Both the position numbers and the translations under genes were made by a program. A stretch of 64,000 nt of DNA, from positions 1 through 64,000 of the forward strand of contig NZ_JBBMXV010000004.1 of assembly GCF_037996645.1 (NCBI RefSeq). Direction: 5' to 3'. A model generated the notes under the pieces. It was not told where the DNA came from. It searched no databases and saw only the letters and a program-made list of their open reading frames with translations. This DNA is from Halalkalicoccus tibetensis (GTDB taxonomy: Archaea; Halobacteriota; Halobacteria; Halobacteriales; Halalkalicoccaceae). Shown one piece after another: positions 33,335-41,769 of the stretch (its first letter is position 1; each line of letters starts with the position of its first letter).

Positions 33335-35173
33335 GAGGAAGACCAGCACGAACAGCACGATCGTGAGCACGAGGACGATCAGCAGGATCGTCCCGCCGAT
33401 GGTCGCCCGGAGGTAGAGCCGCGAGGGGTCGCTGGCCCCCGTGGTGCCCCCGTCGGGCTGGCGCTCGGAGGTCGACGGTGATCCGCCGTCGGTCGTCCTC
33501 CGCCCATTGTCGACCGGCAGTCGGCTGGTGACCCGTCCGACCGCGAGGACGGGGTTGTTGCCGACCCAGTAGCACTTGCGGACGAGCGCGACCCCCGCCC
33601 GGTCGACCGCGGCGAACGTCTCGGTCACCGCGAGCATGCTCAGACGGCCCGTGTAGAACGTCATGGGGTTCAACACGCCGTCGACGTCGTTGACGTGACC
33701 GATCTTCGAGAGGGGCTTTCGGATGATCGGGAACAGCACCACCGAGACGCCGAGCAGCAGCGCCGCGTCCGTCAGGTGGCCCACGCTGTAGGGGTCGAGG
33801 TCCAGACCCGCCGACAGGGGCAGCAGGTCGACGAACGTCGGCCAGGCGATCCCGAGGACGATACACGCCCCCGCGACCGAGAACATCCCCACCGAATGGC
33901 CGAGCTTCGCGTCCCTCACCGACGTGGTCGCGGGGCCGTGCAGGAACGCGTAGTAGCCCAGTTTGATGAACGAGAGGAACGTCCCCACGGCGCCGATCAT
34001 CAACAGCCAGTAGAGCGCCTGGTACTCGGGCGCGCCGTAGTAGCCCGGATCGGCGGCGTCGAGGATCATCCCCTTGCTGATGAAGCCGCTGAAGCCCGGC
34101 ACGGCGGTGATCGAGAGCGCCCCGACCAGATAGCCGATCGCGGTCAGGGGCATCTCGCGCCAGAGCCCGCCCAGCTCGTAGAGGTCCTCTTCCCCTGTTC
34201 GGTAGATGATGACCCCGACGGCCATGAACAACAGCGCCTTGTAGAGGATGTTGTTGAACAGGTGGGCCATCGCGCCGGCGATCCCGATCGCGGTGCCGAT
34301 GCCGATCCCGGCGACCATGTAGCCGAGCTGGGCCTGGATGTGGTAGGACAGCAGCGCGCGCATATCGTGTTGGAGCAGCGCGAAGCACACTCCATACACG
34401 GCCATCAGCCCGCCCATGTACGCGAGGTAGAGGTGGCCCTCGGGGAACGCCTGGTAGAGGACGTACGCCGAGGTCTTGGTCGTGAACACCGAGAGGAACA
34501 CCGACGCGGCGATATGCGGGCGCGGGTAGGTGTCGGGCAGCCAGGTGTGCAGCCCGATGAACGCGCAGTTGACGCCGATGCCGAGCGCCGCGAGCAGCGC
34601 GGGCGCGCCGGGGGCGATCCCCGCGGCCTCGACGCCGATGAAGAAGGTGCCGACCTCGACGTAGTGCCAGGTCACCGCCCACAGCACGAGCACGCCGCCG
34701 ATCCCGTGGGCGATGGCGTAGCGATAGCCCGCGCGCACCGCGTCGCCGCCGTAGTTCCAGACGACCAGCGTGCTCGTGACGGCCATCAGCTCCCAGAAGA
34801 ACAGCAGGGTGAGCCAGTCACCGGCGAAGACGACGCCCGCAACGGAGGCGATATACGAGAGGACGAACGCCATCGTCGACTTCGGGAGCTCGCTGGAGGC
34901 GGTGTAGGCGACCGCGGCCGTCCCCAGGAAGCCGAATCCGAGCCCCAGGAGCCGGGCGAAGTCGTCGACGACGAACAGCTGGGCGTCGAAGCCCAGGAAC
35001 AGCACCGAGAGGTACTCGCCGGGCTCGACGAGCCAGGAGACGACGAACAGGTAGGCGGTCGCGAGCCCGCCGACCGCGTAACCCGCCGTACGGGGGACGA
35101 GCGCGACCAGCACGGCAGCGAGCAGGATCGGCACCGCCGGCGGCACCGTCGAGAGCAGTTCCGTAGGACTCAT
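33332..35173 (-). CDS. mnhD: Mrp-type antiporter subunit D-like protein, copy 3
   Basis: A 613-residue proton-conducting membrane protein (ATG 35173). About 14 helices belong to the NuoL/M/N-MrpD family, including FFWELMAVTSTLVVW with the conserved Glu, LGIGVNCAFIGLHTWLPDTY with a conserved core, and HDMRALLSYHIQAQLGYMVAG with the conserved Lys-equivalent region. The C-terminal 75 residues form a hydrophilic linker and a last helix (TIGGTILLIVLVLTIVLFVLV). Last gene of the Mrp operon, overlapping the preceding D-like gene by four bases. Confidence 0.88.
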   Translation of the reverse strand: MSPTELLSTVPPAVPILLAAVLVALVPRTAGYAVGGLATAYLFVVSWLVEPGEYLSVLFLGFDAQLFVVDDFARLLGLGFGFLGTAAVAYTASSELPKSTMAFVLSYIASVAGVVFAGDWLTLLFFWELMAVTSTLVVWNYGGDAVRAGYRYAIAHGIGGVLVLWAVTWHYVEVGTFFIGVEAAGIAPGAPALLAALGIGVNCAFIGLHTWLPDTYPRPHIAASVFLSVFTTKTSAYVLYQAFPEGHLYLAYMGGLMAVYGVCFALLQHDMRALLSYHIQAQLGYMVAGIGIGTAIGIAGAMAHLFNNILYKALLFMAVGVIIYRTGEEDLYELGGLWREMPLTAIGYLVGALSITAVPGFSGFISKGMILDAADPGYYGAPEYQALYWLLMIGAVGTFLSFIKLGYYAFLHGPATTSVRDAKLGHSVGMFSVAGACIVLGIAWPTFVDLLPLSAGLDLDPYSVGHLTDAALLLGVSVVLFPIIRKPLSKIGHVNDVDGVLNPMTFYTGRLSMLAVTETFAAVDRAGVALVRKCYWVGNNPVLAVGRVTSRLPVDNGRRTTDGGSPSTSERQPDGGTTGASDPSRLYLRATIGGTILLIVLVLTIVLFVLVFL

Positions 35174-37044
35174 GGCACCACCTCCCCGGTGACCTCCTCG
35201 ACGATGTAGACGACCAGGTCGAGGAACACGGCCCGACCCGGGACGACCCCGAGGACGATCGCGCCGGTCACGATCAGGCCGATGGGCACCATCATGAGCC
35301 AGGTGCTCTCGGTCCAGGGCGTTCGTCGCTCCCATCCGTCCGCGGGCGGTCCGCCGTGGTGGTGGTCGTCGTGGTCATCGTGGTCGTCGTGATCGTGGTC
35401 ATCGTGGTCCGCGTCGACGTGGTCGCTCGGGAACCGGTCGACCGCGTAGCCGCTTCCGTGGTCCGCGTTCGTGTTCGTGTCCGCGTCCGCGTCTTCGTCG
35501 TCGACCGGCTCGCCACCGTCGGAACCCCGTTCCGACGAGGATCGCGAAGCGGGGCTTCGCTCACCACCGTCGGTGAGCCGCCCGACCTCGACGCCGTAGG
35601 ACTCGGTCTTCCCGCCGGCCGGGAACTCGAGCAGCGGCTTCGCGTCGTGGCGGTTCTCGCTCTCGAAGTAGGCCGTGTAGACGATCGGCCAGAAGTACGC
35701 GATGTTGAGCAGGCCGCTGACGATCAGCGAGCCCGAGAAGATCACGCCCATCGTCGGGCTCATCACGGCGCTCTCGGCGCCGATGGTGCCGATCCCGCCG
35801 GCGCCGAGCCCGCCGATCAGCATGTAGTACTTGCTGACGAACCCGCCGAGCAGGGGGATGCCGGCCATTGCGGCCGCCCCGAGCGTGAACGCGCCCATCG
35901 TGAACGGCATCCGCTTGCCGATGCCGGCCATCTCGCTGATGTAGTCGGTGTGGGTCTCGACGTGGATCGCCCCCGCACAGAAGAACAGCGTGAGCTTCCC
36001 GAACGCGTGGGCCGGGATGTGAAGCAGCCCGCCGAGGATCGCGTAGGGATGGAGCATCGACAGCCCCAGCACGATATAGGAGAGCTGGGCGGTCGTCGAG
36101 TAGGCGAGCCGGCGTTTGAGGTGGTCCTTTCGCAGCGCGATGATCGAGGCCGCGGTCAGGGTGAACGCCGCGACGATCGCGACCGGGACGTGGACGCTCA
36201 GGTCGGCGACGAGGCCGGGCCCGAAGACGTCGAGGATCACCCGCGCGATCCCGAACGCGCCCGACTTGACGACCGCGACCGCGTGCAGCAGCCCCGAGAC
36301 GGGCGTGGGCGCGACCATCGCGTCGGCGAGCCAGGAGTGCATCGGCATGAGCGCGGCCTTCACGCCGAAGCCGGCCACCAGGAGACCGAACGCGAGGCGG
36401 GCGAACCACGGGTCGGCGCTCGCGGCCTCCGCCAGTGCGGGGATGCCGCCCGCGGCGAAGTCGACGGTGCCGGCCATGAAGAAGACGAGCACCGTGCCCG
36501 CGAGCACGAGCACGCCGCCGCCGAAGAAGGTGTAGGCGACGTACTTCCGGCCGGCGATGCGTGCGTCGGCGTCCTCGTCGTGGGCGACCAGCGGGTAGGT
36601 CGCGATCGACAGCAGCTCGTAGAAGACGAAGATCGTCACGAGGTTCTGGGCGAAGGCGATACCGAGGGCGGTTGAAAGGCTCATCGCGAACGCGGCGAAA
36701 AAGCGCGTCTGATTGGGCTCGTCGAGCCCGCGCATGTAGCCCGTCGCGTAGAACGCGGTGAAGATCCACAGGAACGACGCGAGCAGGGCGAAGAGCATCC
36801 CCAGCGGGTCCGCGCGCAGCGCGAACTCGACGCCGGGGACGAAGGTGCCGAAGCTCCAGACGTAGATGGTCCCGTCCATCACGCCGGGAAGCATGCTGGC
36901 GACGATCCCGAACTTGGTGAGTGCGGTGATCACCGACCAGCTGTCGCGGACGTTCGGATAGCGATACGACGCGACGATCGCCCCCGTCGCGACGAACGAG
37001 ACGAGGACGGCCGCGAGCGGCCTGATGCTGTCTACTTCAACCAT
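35170..37044 (-). CDS. mnhD: Mrp-type antiporter subunit D-like protein, copy 2, with His/Asp-rich loop
   Basis: A 624-residue NuoM/MrpD-like proton-channel subunit. Conserved elements: FYELLSIATYPLVAH (key Glu), GFGVKAALMPMHSWLADAMVAPTPVS (key Lys and the loop), and RRLAYSTTAQLSYIV. Between the penultimate and last helices (about residues 480-570) there is a long hydrophilic insertion. Its end (about 538-564; DNA 35354-35430) is a run of Asp and His with a DDH repeat, which might bind divalent metal ions. The last helix is WLMMVPIGLIVTGAIVLGVVP. The overlap with both neighbours is four to eight bases. Confidence 0.88.
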   Translation of the reverse strand: MVEVDSIRPLAAVLVSFVATGAIVASYRYPNVRDSWSVITALTKFGIVASMLPGVMDGTIYVWSFGTFVPGVEFALRADPLGMLFALLASFLWIFTAFYATGYMRGLDEPNQTRFFAAFAMSLSTALGIAFAQNLVTIFVFYELLSIATYPLVAHDEDADARIAGRKYVAYTFFGGGVLVLAGTVLVFFMAGTVDFAAGGIPALAEAASADPWFARLAFGLLVAGFGVKAALMPMHSWLADAMVAPTPVSGLLHAVAVVKSGAFGIARVILDVFGPGLVADLSVHVPVAIVAAFTLTAASIIALRKDHLKRRLAYSTTAQLSYIVLGLSMLHPYAILGGLLHIPAHAFGKLTLFFCAGAIHVETHTDYISEMAGIGKRMPFTMGAFTLGAAAMAGIPLLGGFVSKYYMLIGGLGAGGIGTIGAESAVMSPTMGVIFSGSLIVSGLLNIAYFWPIVYTAYFESENRHDAKPLLEFPAGGKTESYGVEVGRLTDGGERSPASRSSSERGSDGGEPVDDEDADADTNTNADHGSGYAVDRFPSDHVDADHDDHDHDDHDDHDDHHHGGPPADGWERRTPWTESTWLMMVPIGLIVTGAIVLGVVPGRAVFLDLVVYIVEEVTGEVVP

Positions 37045-38635
37045 TGAGAACCTCCTCGATAAAGGGCGTCAGCAGCGAGTCGAACGCGCCGCCCGCGAAG
37101 CCGAGCGCGACCGAGAGCAGCGCGGCGATGATCGTCATCCAGAGCATCCCCCTCGAGACGGCGTCGGGGGCGATCGCACCGAGGTCGCGCGGCTCGGTCG
37201 GGCCGGGGTCGCGTTCCGCTTTGCCGGCGGTTCCGTCCGACTCGGCTCGCCATCCTTCGGGCTGCTCGCCACCGTCCGTCGCGACCGCACCCGGCGTCGG
37301 CCGGTCCGCGACCGGGGTGAAGTACATCTTCTCGAGCAGCCGGGCGACGTAGGCGAGCGTGAGCATCGTGCTCAGGAAGATCACGACCGCGACGGGCCAG
37401 GCGCCCGCCTCGACGGCGCCGACGGCGATGAACCACTTGCCGACGAAGCCGACCGAGGGCGGCACGCCCACGAGCGCGATCCCGAGCACCGCGAGCGCGC
37501 CGGCCGCAAAGGGCATGCGTTTCGCGAGCCCGCCGTACTCGTCGACGGTGCGGGCGCCGACGCCCGCGGCGACCACGCCGACCCCGAGGAACAGCCCGCC
37601 CTTCATGATCGCGTGGCCGAACAGGTGGATCAGCGCGCCGACCAGCGCGGTGTCGTTGAGCAGACCGTACGCCAGCACCACGAGGCCGAACTGTGAGACC
37701 GACGAGTAGGCGAGCATCCGTTTCACCTCCCGCTGCATCACCGCCAGCACGCTCCCCGCGAGCACGCTGAGCGAGCCGAGGGTGACGACGATCTCGGTCG
37801 CGTAGGGTGTCGCGAGCAGGAACTCGACGGTGAACACCGAGTAGGTCAGCCGGAACAGCGCGTACGCCGAGACCGTCGAGACCAGCGCCGAGATCATCGG
37901 CGTCACGCCGTCGGGCGCGCGCTGGTAGGCGTCGGGCTGCCAGGTATGGAGGGGAAACAGCGCGATCTTGATCGCGAAGCCGACGAAGATGAAGGCGAAG
38001 GCCGAGAGGATCAGCGGGTCGCCGTAGCCCGCCCGCTCGGGGATCGCGGTCGCCAGATCGATCATGTTGAGCGTCCCCGTCGCGACGAAGAGGAAGCCGA
38101 CGCCGACGAGATAGAGCGACGCGCCGACGGTCCCGATGATGAGGTACTTGAGCGCCGCGATCGCCGCCTCGCCCGACTTCCCTTTCGCGATCAGGGCGTA
38201 GGTCGTCAGCCCGACGATCTCGAGGAAGACGAACATGTTGAAGACGTCGCCGGTCAGCGAGAGCCCCGCGAGGCCCCCGACCAGCAGCAGGTAGGCGCTG
38301 TAGAAGCTGTTTCCGCGGGGGCCGCCCCTGCGGGTGTAGGCGAGCACGCCCGCCGAGATGGCGGTCACGAGCACGAGGAACGGCACCGAGAGCCGGTCGG
38401 CGACCAGCTCGATGCCGACCGGTCGGTCGAAGCCGCCCAACTGGTGGATCACCATCTCGCCGGCGGTGAAGACCTCGACGGCGAGCCAGACCGACAGCGC
38501 GAACAGCGCCGTGGTCGTGAGCGCGGCGATCGTCCAGCCCGCGTCCTCGTAGCGCAGCCCCACGAACAGCGGCAGGGTGGCCGCGAGGATCGGCACCACG
38601 ACCAACAGCGCGGGGACGTTCTCAATCATCCGCAC
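37037..38635 (-). CDS. mnhD: Mrp-type antiporter subunit D, copy 1
   Basis: A 532-residue proton-conducting subunit of the NuoM/MrpD family with about 14 helices. FLEIVGLTTYALIAKGKSGEA carries the key Glu, GFAIKIALFPLHTWQPDAYQRAPDGVT the key Lys and the loop typical of MrpD, and REVKRMLAYSSVSQFGLVV another conserved region. A shorter hydrophilic loop sits near residue 440. It works with MrpA-type and small subunits to exchange Na+ for H+. The start overlaps mnhC by 14 bases. Confidence 0.92.
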   Translation of the reverse strand: MRMIENVPALLVVVPILAATLPLFVGLRYEDAGWTIAALTTTALFALSVWLAVEVFTAGEMVIHQLGGFDRPVGIELVADRLSVPFLVLVTAISAGVLAYTRRGGPRGNSFYSAYLLLVGGLAGLSLTGDVFNMFVFLEIVGLTTYALIAKGKSGEAAIAALKYLIIGTVGASLYLVGVGFLFVATGTLNMIDLATAIPERAGYGDPLILSAFAFIFVGFAIKIALFPLHTWQPDAYQRAPDGVTPMISALVSTVSAYALFRLTYSVFTVEFLLATPYATEIVVTLGSLSVLAGSVLAVMQREVKRMLAYSSVSQFGLVVLAYGLLNDTALVGALIHLFGHAIMKGGLFLGVGVVAAGVGARTVDEYGGLAKRMPFAAGALAVLGIALVGVPPSVGFVGKWFIAVGAVEAGAWPVAVVIFLSTMLTLAYVARLLEKMYFTPVADRPTPGAVATDGGEQPEGWRAESDGTAGKAERDPGPTEPRDLGAIAPDAVSRGMLWMTIIAALLSVALGFAGGAFDSLLTPFIEEVLNG

Positions 38636-38993
38636 GCACCTCCCGGAGGACGTCCTCGCGCAGGGTGCCGTACTCGGTGTAGATCCGCACGATCAGTGCG
38701 AGGCCGACCGCCGTCAGGGCGACCCCGACGACGATGGCGGTGAGCACGATCACGTGGGGCAGCGGGCTCGCGAGCGCCTCGGTCGCCCCGCCGGGGTCGG
38801 CCGGGACGACAGGCGAAGAGCCCCCGTCGACGTAGGCCGCCGCGACGAAGAACAGGAAGATCGCGGTCTGGAAGAGGTTGACCCCGACCACCTTCTTCAC
38901 GAGGTTCTCGCTGGCGATCACCATGTACAGTCCCACCGATAGCAGGACGATGAACGCGACGTAGGCGTAGCGTGTGGCGAGTAGTTCGAGCAT
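38622..38993 (-). CDS. mnhC: Mrp antiporter subunit C
   Basis: A 123-residue, three-helix subunit of the NuoK/MrpC family. YVAFIVLLSVGLYMVIASENLVKKVVGVNLFQTAIFL is the characteristic first half with the SENLVKKVVG loop. The last helix is PHVIVLTAIVVGVALTAVGLAL. The start base at 38993 overlaps the mnhB stop by one base. Confidence 0.92.
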   Translation of the reverse strand: MLELLATRYAYVAFIVLLSVGLYMVIASENLVKKVVGVNLFQTAIFLFFVAAAYVDGGSSPVVPADPGGATEALASPLPHVIVLTAIVVGVALTAVGLALIVRIYTEYGTLREDVLREVRADD

Positions 38994-39532
38994 CAGTCGT
39001 CTCCCTCCGTGTCGGTGTCGCCCCGGATACGAGGCTGGTCGCCCTCGCTCGTTCCGACCCGCGAGCGCTCGGGCCGGGCGGTCGTCTCGGCGGTGAAGCC
39101 GGCGGCCGTCACGAAGAACAGGCCGATGACGGTGCCCGAGACGATCGCCGCGACGCCGAGGATCTCGATGCCCTCCATCCCGTAGCGGACGGGATCGGGG
39201 ATCGGCAGCAGGCGGTACTCGAGGAACGCGCCGCCCAGGAGCATCGTGGCGACCCCGATACCCGCGAAGGCGACGACCCCGCCGGCGATCAGGCCGATCA
39301 CCGTCGAGTTCGCGAGCCAGTCGCGGGTGGGCTCGATCCCGAAGGCGAAGGCGAGCATCAGGATCACGACCCCGATGATCGCCCCGCCCTGGAACCCCCC
39401 GCCGGGGGTGTCCGCGCCGTGGAAGGTGACGAACAGCCCGTAGGTGAGCACGAACGGCGTGACGATCTTCACCGTCGACATGATCACCTGGCTCTCCGTA
39501 TAGGAGTCGCCCCCGGTGTCGGGCGCGCTCAT
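38993..39532 (-). CDS. mnhB: Mrp antiporter subunit B
   Basis: A 179-residue membrane subunit of the MnhB family. MSTVKIVTPFVLTYGLFVTFHGADTPGGGFQGGAIIG carries the conserved HG-x-x-x-PGGGFQGG motif. About four helices follow. The hydrophilic acidic tail is haloarchaeal. ATG 39532 was chosen because it overlaps the preceding gene by four bases like the other genes of the operon; an in-frame extension to 39712 would run inside that gene. Confidence 0.9.
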   Translation of the reverse strand: MSAPDTGGDSYTESQVIMSTVKIVTPFVLTYGLFVTFHGADTPGGGFQGGAIIGVVILMLAFAFGIEPTRDWLANSTVIGLIAGGVVAFAGIGVATMLLGGAFLEYRLLPIPDPVRYGMEGIEILGVAAIVSGTVIGLFFVTAAGFTAETTARPERSRVGTSEGDQPRIRGDTDTEGDD

Positions 39533-40068
39533 GCGAACACCTCCCGGTGGAGCACCAGCAGAACGGCGACCGCCGCCCCGAAGACGACGACCGCCTCGCC
39601 GAAGGTGTCGAACCCGCGATACGCCGCGAGCACCGCTGCGACGGAGTTCTGGACGCCCGTATCGGCGTAGGTGTTCTGGAGGTAGTACCCCGTGACCTCG
39701 GGGTTGGCCCACGCGATCGCGTCGGGGTCGCCGACGGCCGGGATCTCGGGCAGGACGGCCGCCCCGAGCACGAGCGCGAACGCGCCGACCGCGATCAGTG
39801 CGGGGACGTTCACCGACTCGAAGAGCTCGTCGGTCGGCGGGCGGACGGTCTTCGCGATCGTCAACAGCAGCAGGATCGTCGTGACGCCCGCGCTGATGGC
39901 GGCCTCGGTCATCGCGACGTCCGGCGCCAGCAGCAGGGTGTAGATGATCGCCATCCCCAGGCTGTAGGCACCGAAGACGATGATCGCCGAGAGCACGTCC
40001 CGGAACAGCGCCGTGGCGACCGCGGTCACCAGCACGAACGCGATCAGCGTCGCCTCCAGCGGCGTCAT
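39529..40068 (-). CDS. DUF4040 (MrpA/MbhD-like) antiporter subunit
   Basis: A 179-residue protein that matches the C-terminal part of MrpA (MbhD/MbhE-like). ALFRDVLSAIIVFGAYSLGMAIIYTLLLAPDVAMTEAAISAGVTT is the conserved first block with an acidic residue in a helix. A second block near the C-terminus (DTFGEAVVVFGAAVAVLLVL) also matches. Since no full MrpA gene is present, its function seems split between this subunit and a D-type subunit. Four-base overlaps on both sides. Confidence 0.85.
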   Translation of the reverse strand: MTPLEATLIAFVLVTAVATALFRDVLSAIIVFGAYSLGMAIIYTLLLAPDVAMTEAAISAGVTTILLLLTIAKTVRPPTDELFESVNVPALIAVGAFALVLGAAVLPEIPAVGDPDAIAWANPEVTGYYLQNTYADTGVQNSVAAVLAAYRGFDTFGEAVVVFGAAVAVLLVLHREVFA

Positions 40069-40379
40069 GGCTCGTCCTCCCGCCAGGGCTCGATCCCCGA
40101 CTCGTAGGCCGCCCGCGCGACGGCGTGTGCGGCCGTGGGGTTGGTCACGAAGATGAAGAACAGCAGGAAGACGGTGATCACCGTCGAGGGTTGCCAGCCC
40201 AGCGCGAGCGCGACGGCCGCGAGCGCGAAGCCGGCCCCGAGGGTGTCGGCCTGCGAGGCCGTGTGGGCGCGCGTGTAGATGTCCGGCAGGCGAATCACGC
40301 CCGTCGCCGAGACGAACGTGAAGAAGACCCCGCCGGCGATGAGGACGACGATCGCCCCCACGCGGAGGCTCTCGATCAT
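40065..40379 (-). CDS. mnhG: Mrp antiporter subunit G
   Basis: A 104-residue, three-helix subunit of the MnhG family. GVFFTFVSATGVIRLPDIYTRAHTASQADTLG contains the conserved RLPDxYTRxHA-like motif. The C-terminal part VFLLFFIFVTNPTAAHAVARAAY is also typical. ATG 40379 overlaps mnhF by four bases. The longer open frame upstream overlaps mnhF and mnhE and is not coding. Confidence 0.92.
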   Translation of the reverse strand: MIESLRVGAIVVLIAGGVFFTFVSATGVIRLPDIYTRAHTASQADTLGAGFALAAVALALGWQPSTVITVFLLFFIFVTNPTAAHAVARAAYESGIEPWREDEP

Positions 40380-40651
40380 ATGATCCCACCCCGCTCGACG
40401 GTGAACTTCGAGATGGCGATCGTCATCAGGAAGTTGAGCAGCGCGTAGACCAGCGCGATGTCGAGGAACCACGGCTCGTCGAGCCCCGCCGCCAGTAGCG
40501 CGAGGATCACCACGGTGTTGGTTCCGAGCACGTTGACCGCGAGCACGCGGTCCTGCATGGTCGGGCCCTTGATCGCGCGATAGAGCATCGCGATCGCGAG
40601 GATCACGAAGATCGCCGCCGCGCCGAGGAAGACGTCGTTGACGAGGCTCAC
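40376..40651 (-). CDS. mnhF: Mrp antiporter subunit F
   Basis: A 91-residue, three-helix subunit of the MnhF family. The conserved segment AMLYRAIKGPTMQDRVLAVNVLGTN includes the GP-x-x-x-DR motif of MnhF; the last helix is LDIALVYALLNFLMTIAISKF. The ends overlap mnhE and mnhG by four bases each. Confidence 0.92.
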   Translation of the reverse strand: MSLVNDVFLGAAAIFVILAIAMLYRAIKGPTMQDRVLAVNVLGTNTVVILALLAAGLDEPWFLDIALVYALLNFLMTIAISKFTVERGGII

Positions 40652-41679
40652 GAGTCCTCACCCCGCAGCAGCTCGGCGTCGCCGCGCTCCTCCGGGCTCG
40701 GGATGCGCGCGCCGGCCCGCCCGTAGAAGACGAACCGGACCGCGCGCTCAAGGCTCCCCTCGAAGAGGCCTTCCCGGGTCTCGGGGATCAGCGCGTGGAC
40801 GATCAGGTCCTGGTCGTCGGCCCGGACGGTGAGCGTCCCGGGGGTGAGCGTGATGCTGTTCGCGAGCGCCGTCAGCGGCAGCCCGCCGGGGATCGTCATC
40901 CGGACGCGGGTCAGGCGCGGCTCGATCGGCATCGACGGCCGGAGGATGACGGCCGCGATCAGGATATTCGACTTGACGATCTCGAAGAGCAGATACGGGA
41001 CGTAGAGGACGAAAAAGCGCAGCGTCCGGATCGGTGACCGGCTCGCCGTCGGCGCGCTCGGAAACGTCACGTGCGAGAGCGTGATCGCAACGATCAACCC
41101 GGAGACCGTCCCGGTCACGAGGTCGAACCAGTAGGTCGGGTCCCCGAGGACGAGGTAGAAGCCGAAGGAGATCAGAAACAGCGTGAGAAACCGGCTCGCG
41201 CCGCCCGCGGTCACGAACTGGTCGCGCCGGGTCGCGGGTGAGACGGGCGCCTCCTCGTAGGTGAGGCCGTGTTCCTCGAGGCGGTGTTCGATCGGTCGGA
41301 GCATCGGCGCGCTCGCGCCGGGGCGGTACTCCGGGTCGATGATCGCGCGATCGATGGCGTGCTCGTCGGCGTACTCGGCGAGGCGATCGGCGTAGTCGCG
41401 CGGGCTGAACAGGTACCGGTCGGTCCCGACGACGGCGGTCTCGATCGGTATCGACTCGCCCCCGTCTTCGTGTACCCAGGCCCGGATCCGATCGAGCAGC
41501 GACTCGGCGTCCTCGATGGCCGCCCGACCCGTCGGCGTCTGGTCGTCGTCGGTCACCGCGGCGACGAAGTGGAGCTCGGCGGCACCGTCGGATTCGCGTA
41601 CCGAATCGACGGCGTAGGCGACGGTCCGCCGGAGCGTCACCGACTGCTCGATCGGCACGAGCACCCGGTCAGTCGCCAC
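40648..41679 (-). CDS. mnhE: UspA-MrpE fusion, Mrp antiporter subunit E
   Basis: A 343-residue protein with two parts. Residues 1-140 look like a UspA-type domain: RVLVPIEQSVTLRRTVAYAVD and EHAIDRAIIDPEYRPG. Residues about 160-343 are MnhE-like, with two or three helices, the segment FFVLYVPYLLFEIVKSNILIA and the cytosolic LTALANSITLTPGTLTV. First gene of a nine-gene operon. The UspA-like part might couple antiporter activity to nucleotide or stress signals; a typical glycine-rich ATP loop is not obvious. Confidence 0.9.
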   Translation of the reverse strand: MATDRVLVPIEQSVTLRRTVAYAVDSVRESDGAAELHFVAAVTDDDQTPTGRAAIEDAESLLDRIRAWVHEDGGESIPIETAVVGTDRYLFSPRDYADRLAEYADEHAIDRAIIDPEYRPGASAPMLRPIEHRLEEHGLTYEEAPVSPATRRDQFVTAGGASRFLTLFLISFGFYLVLGDPTYWFDLVTGTVSGLIVAITLSHVTFPSAPTASRSPIRTLRFFVLYVPYLLFEIVKSNILIAAVILRPSMPIEPRLTRVRMTIPGGLPLTALANSITLTPGTLTVRADDQDLIVHALIPETREGLFEGSLERAVRFVFYGRAGARIPSPEERGDAELLRGEDS

Positions 41680-41769
41680 GAACGACCCCTCCTGGTGGTG
41701 GAACTACCTTACTCATGGCTGGGGCCCATACTACTGGGATCAAGCGCGACTCATAGGAAAACGATTTCG

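Noticed and set aside
35170-37044. NADH dehydrogenase (complex I) subunits instead of Mrp
   Set aside because: The D-type proteins resemble NuoM/N, but the adjacent E, F, G, B and C subunits identify an Mrp-type antiporter.
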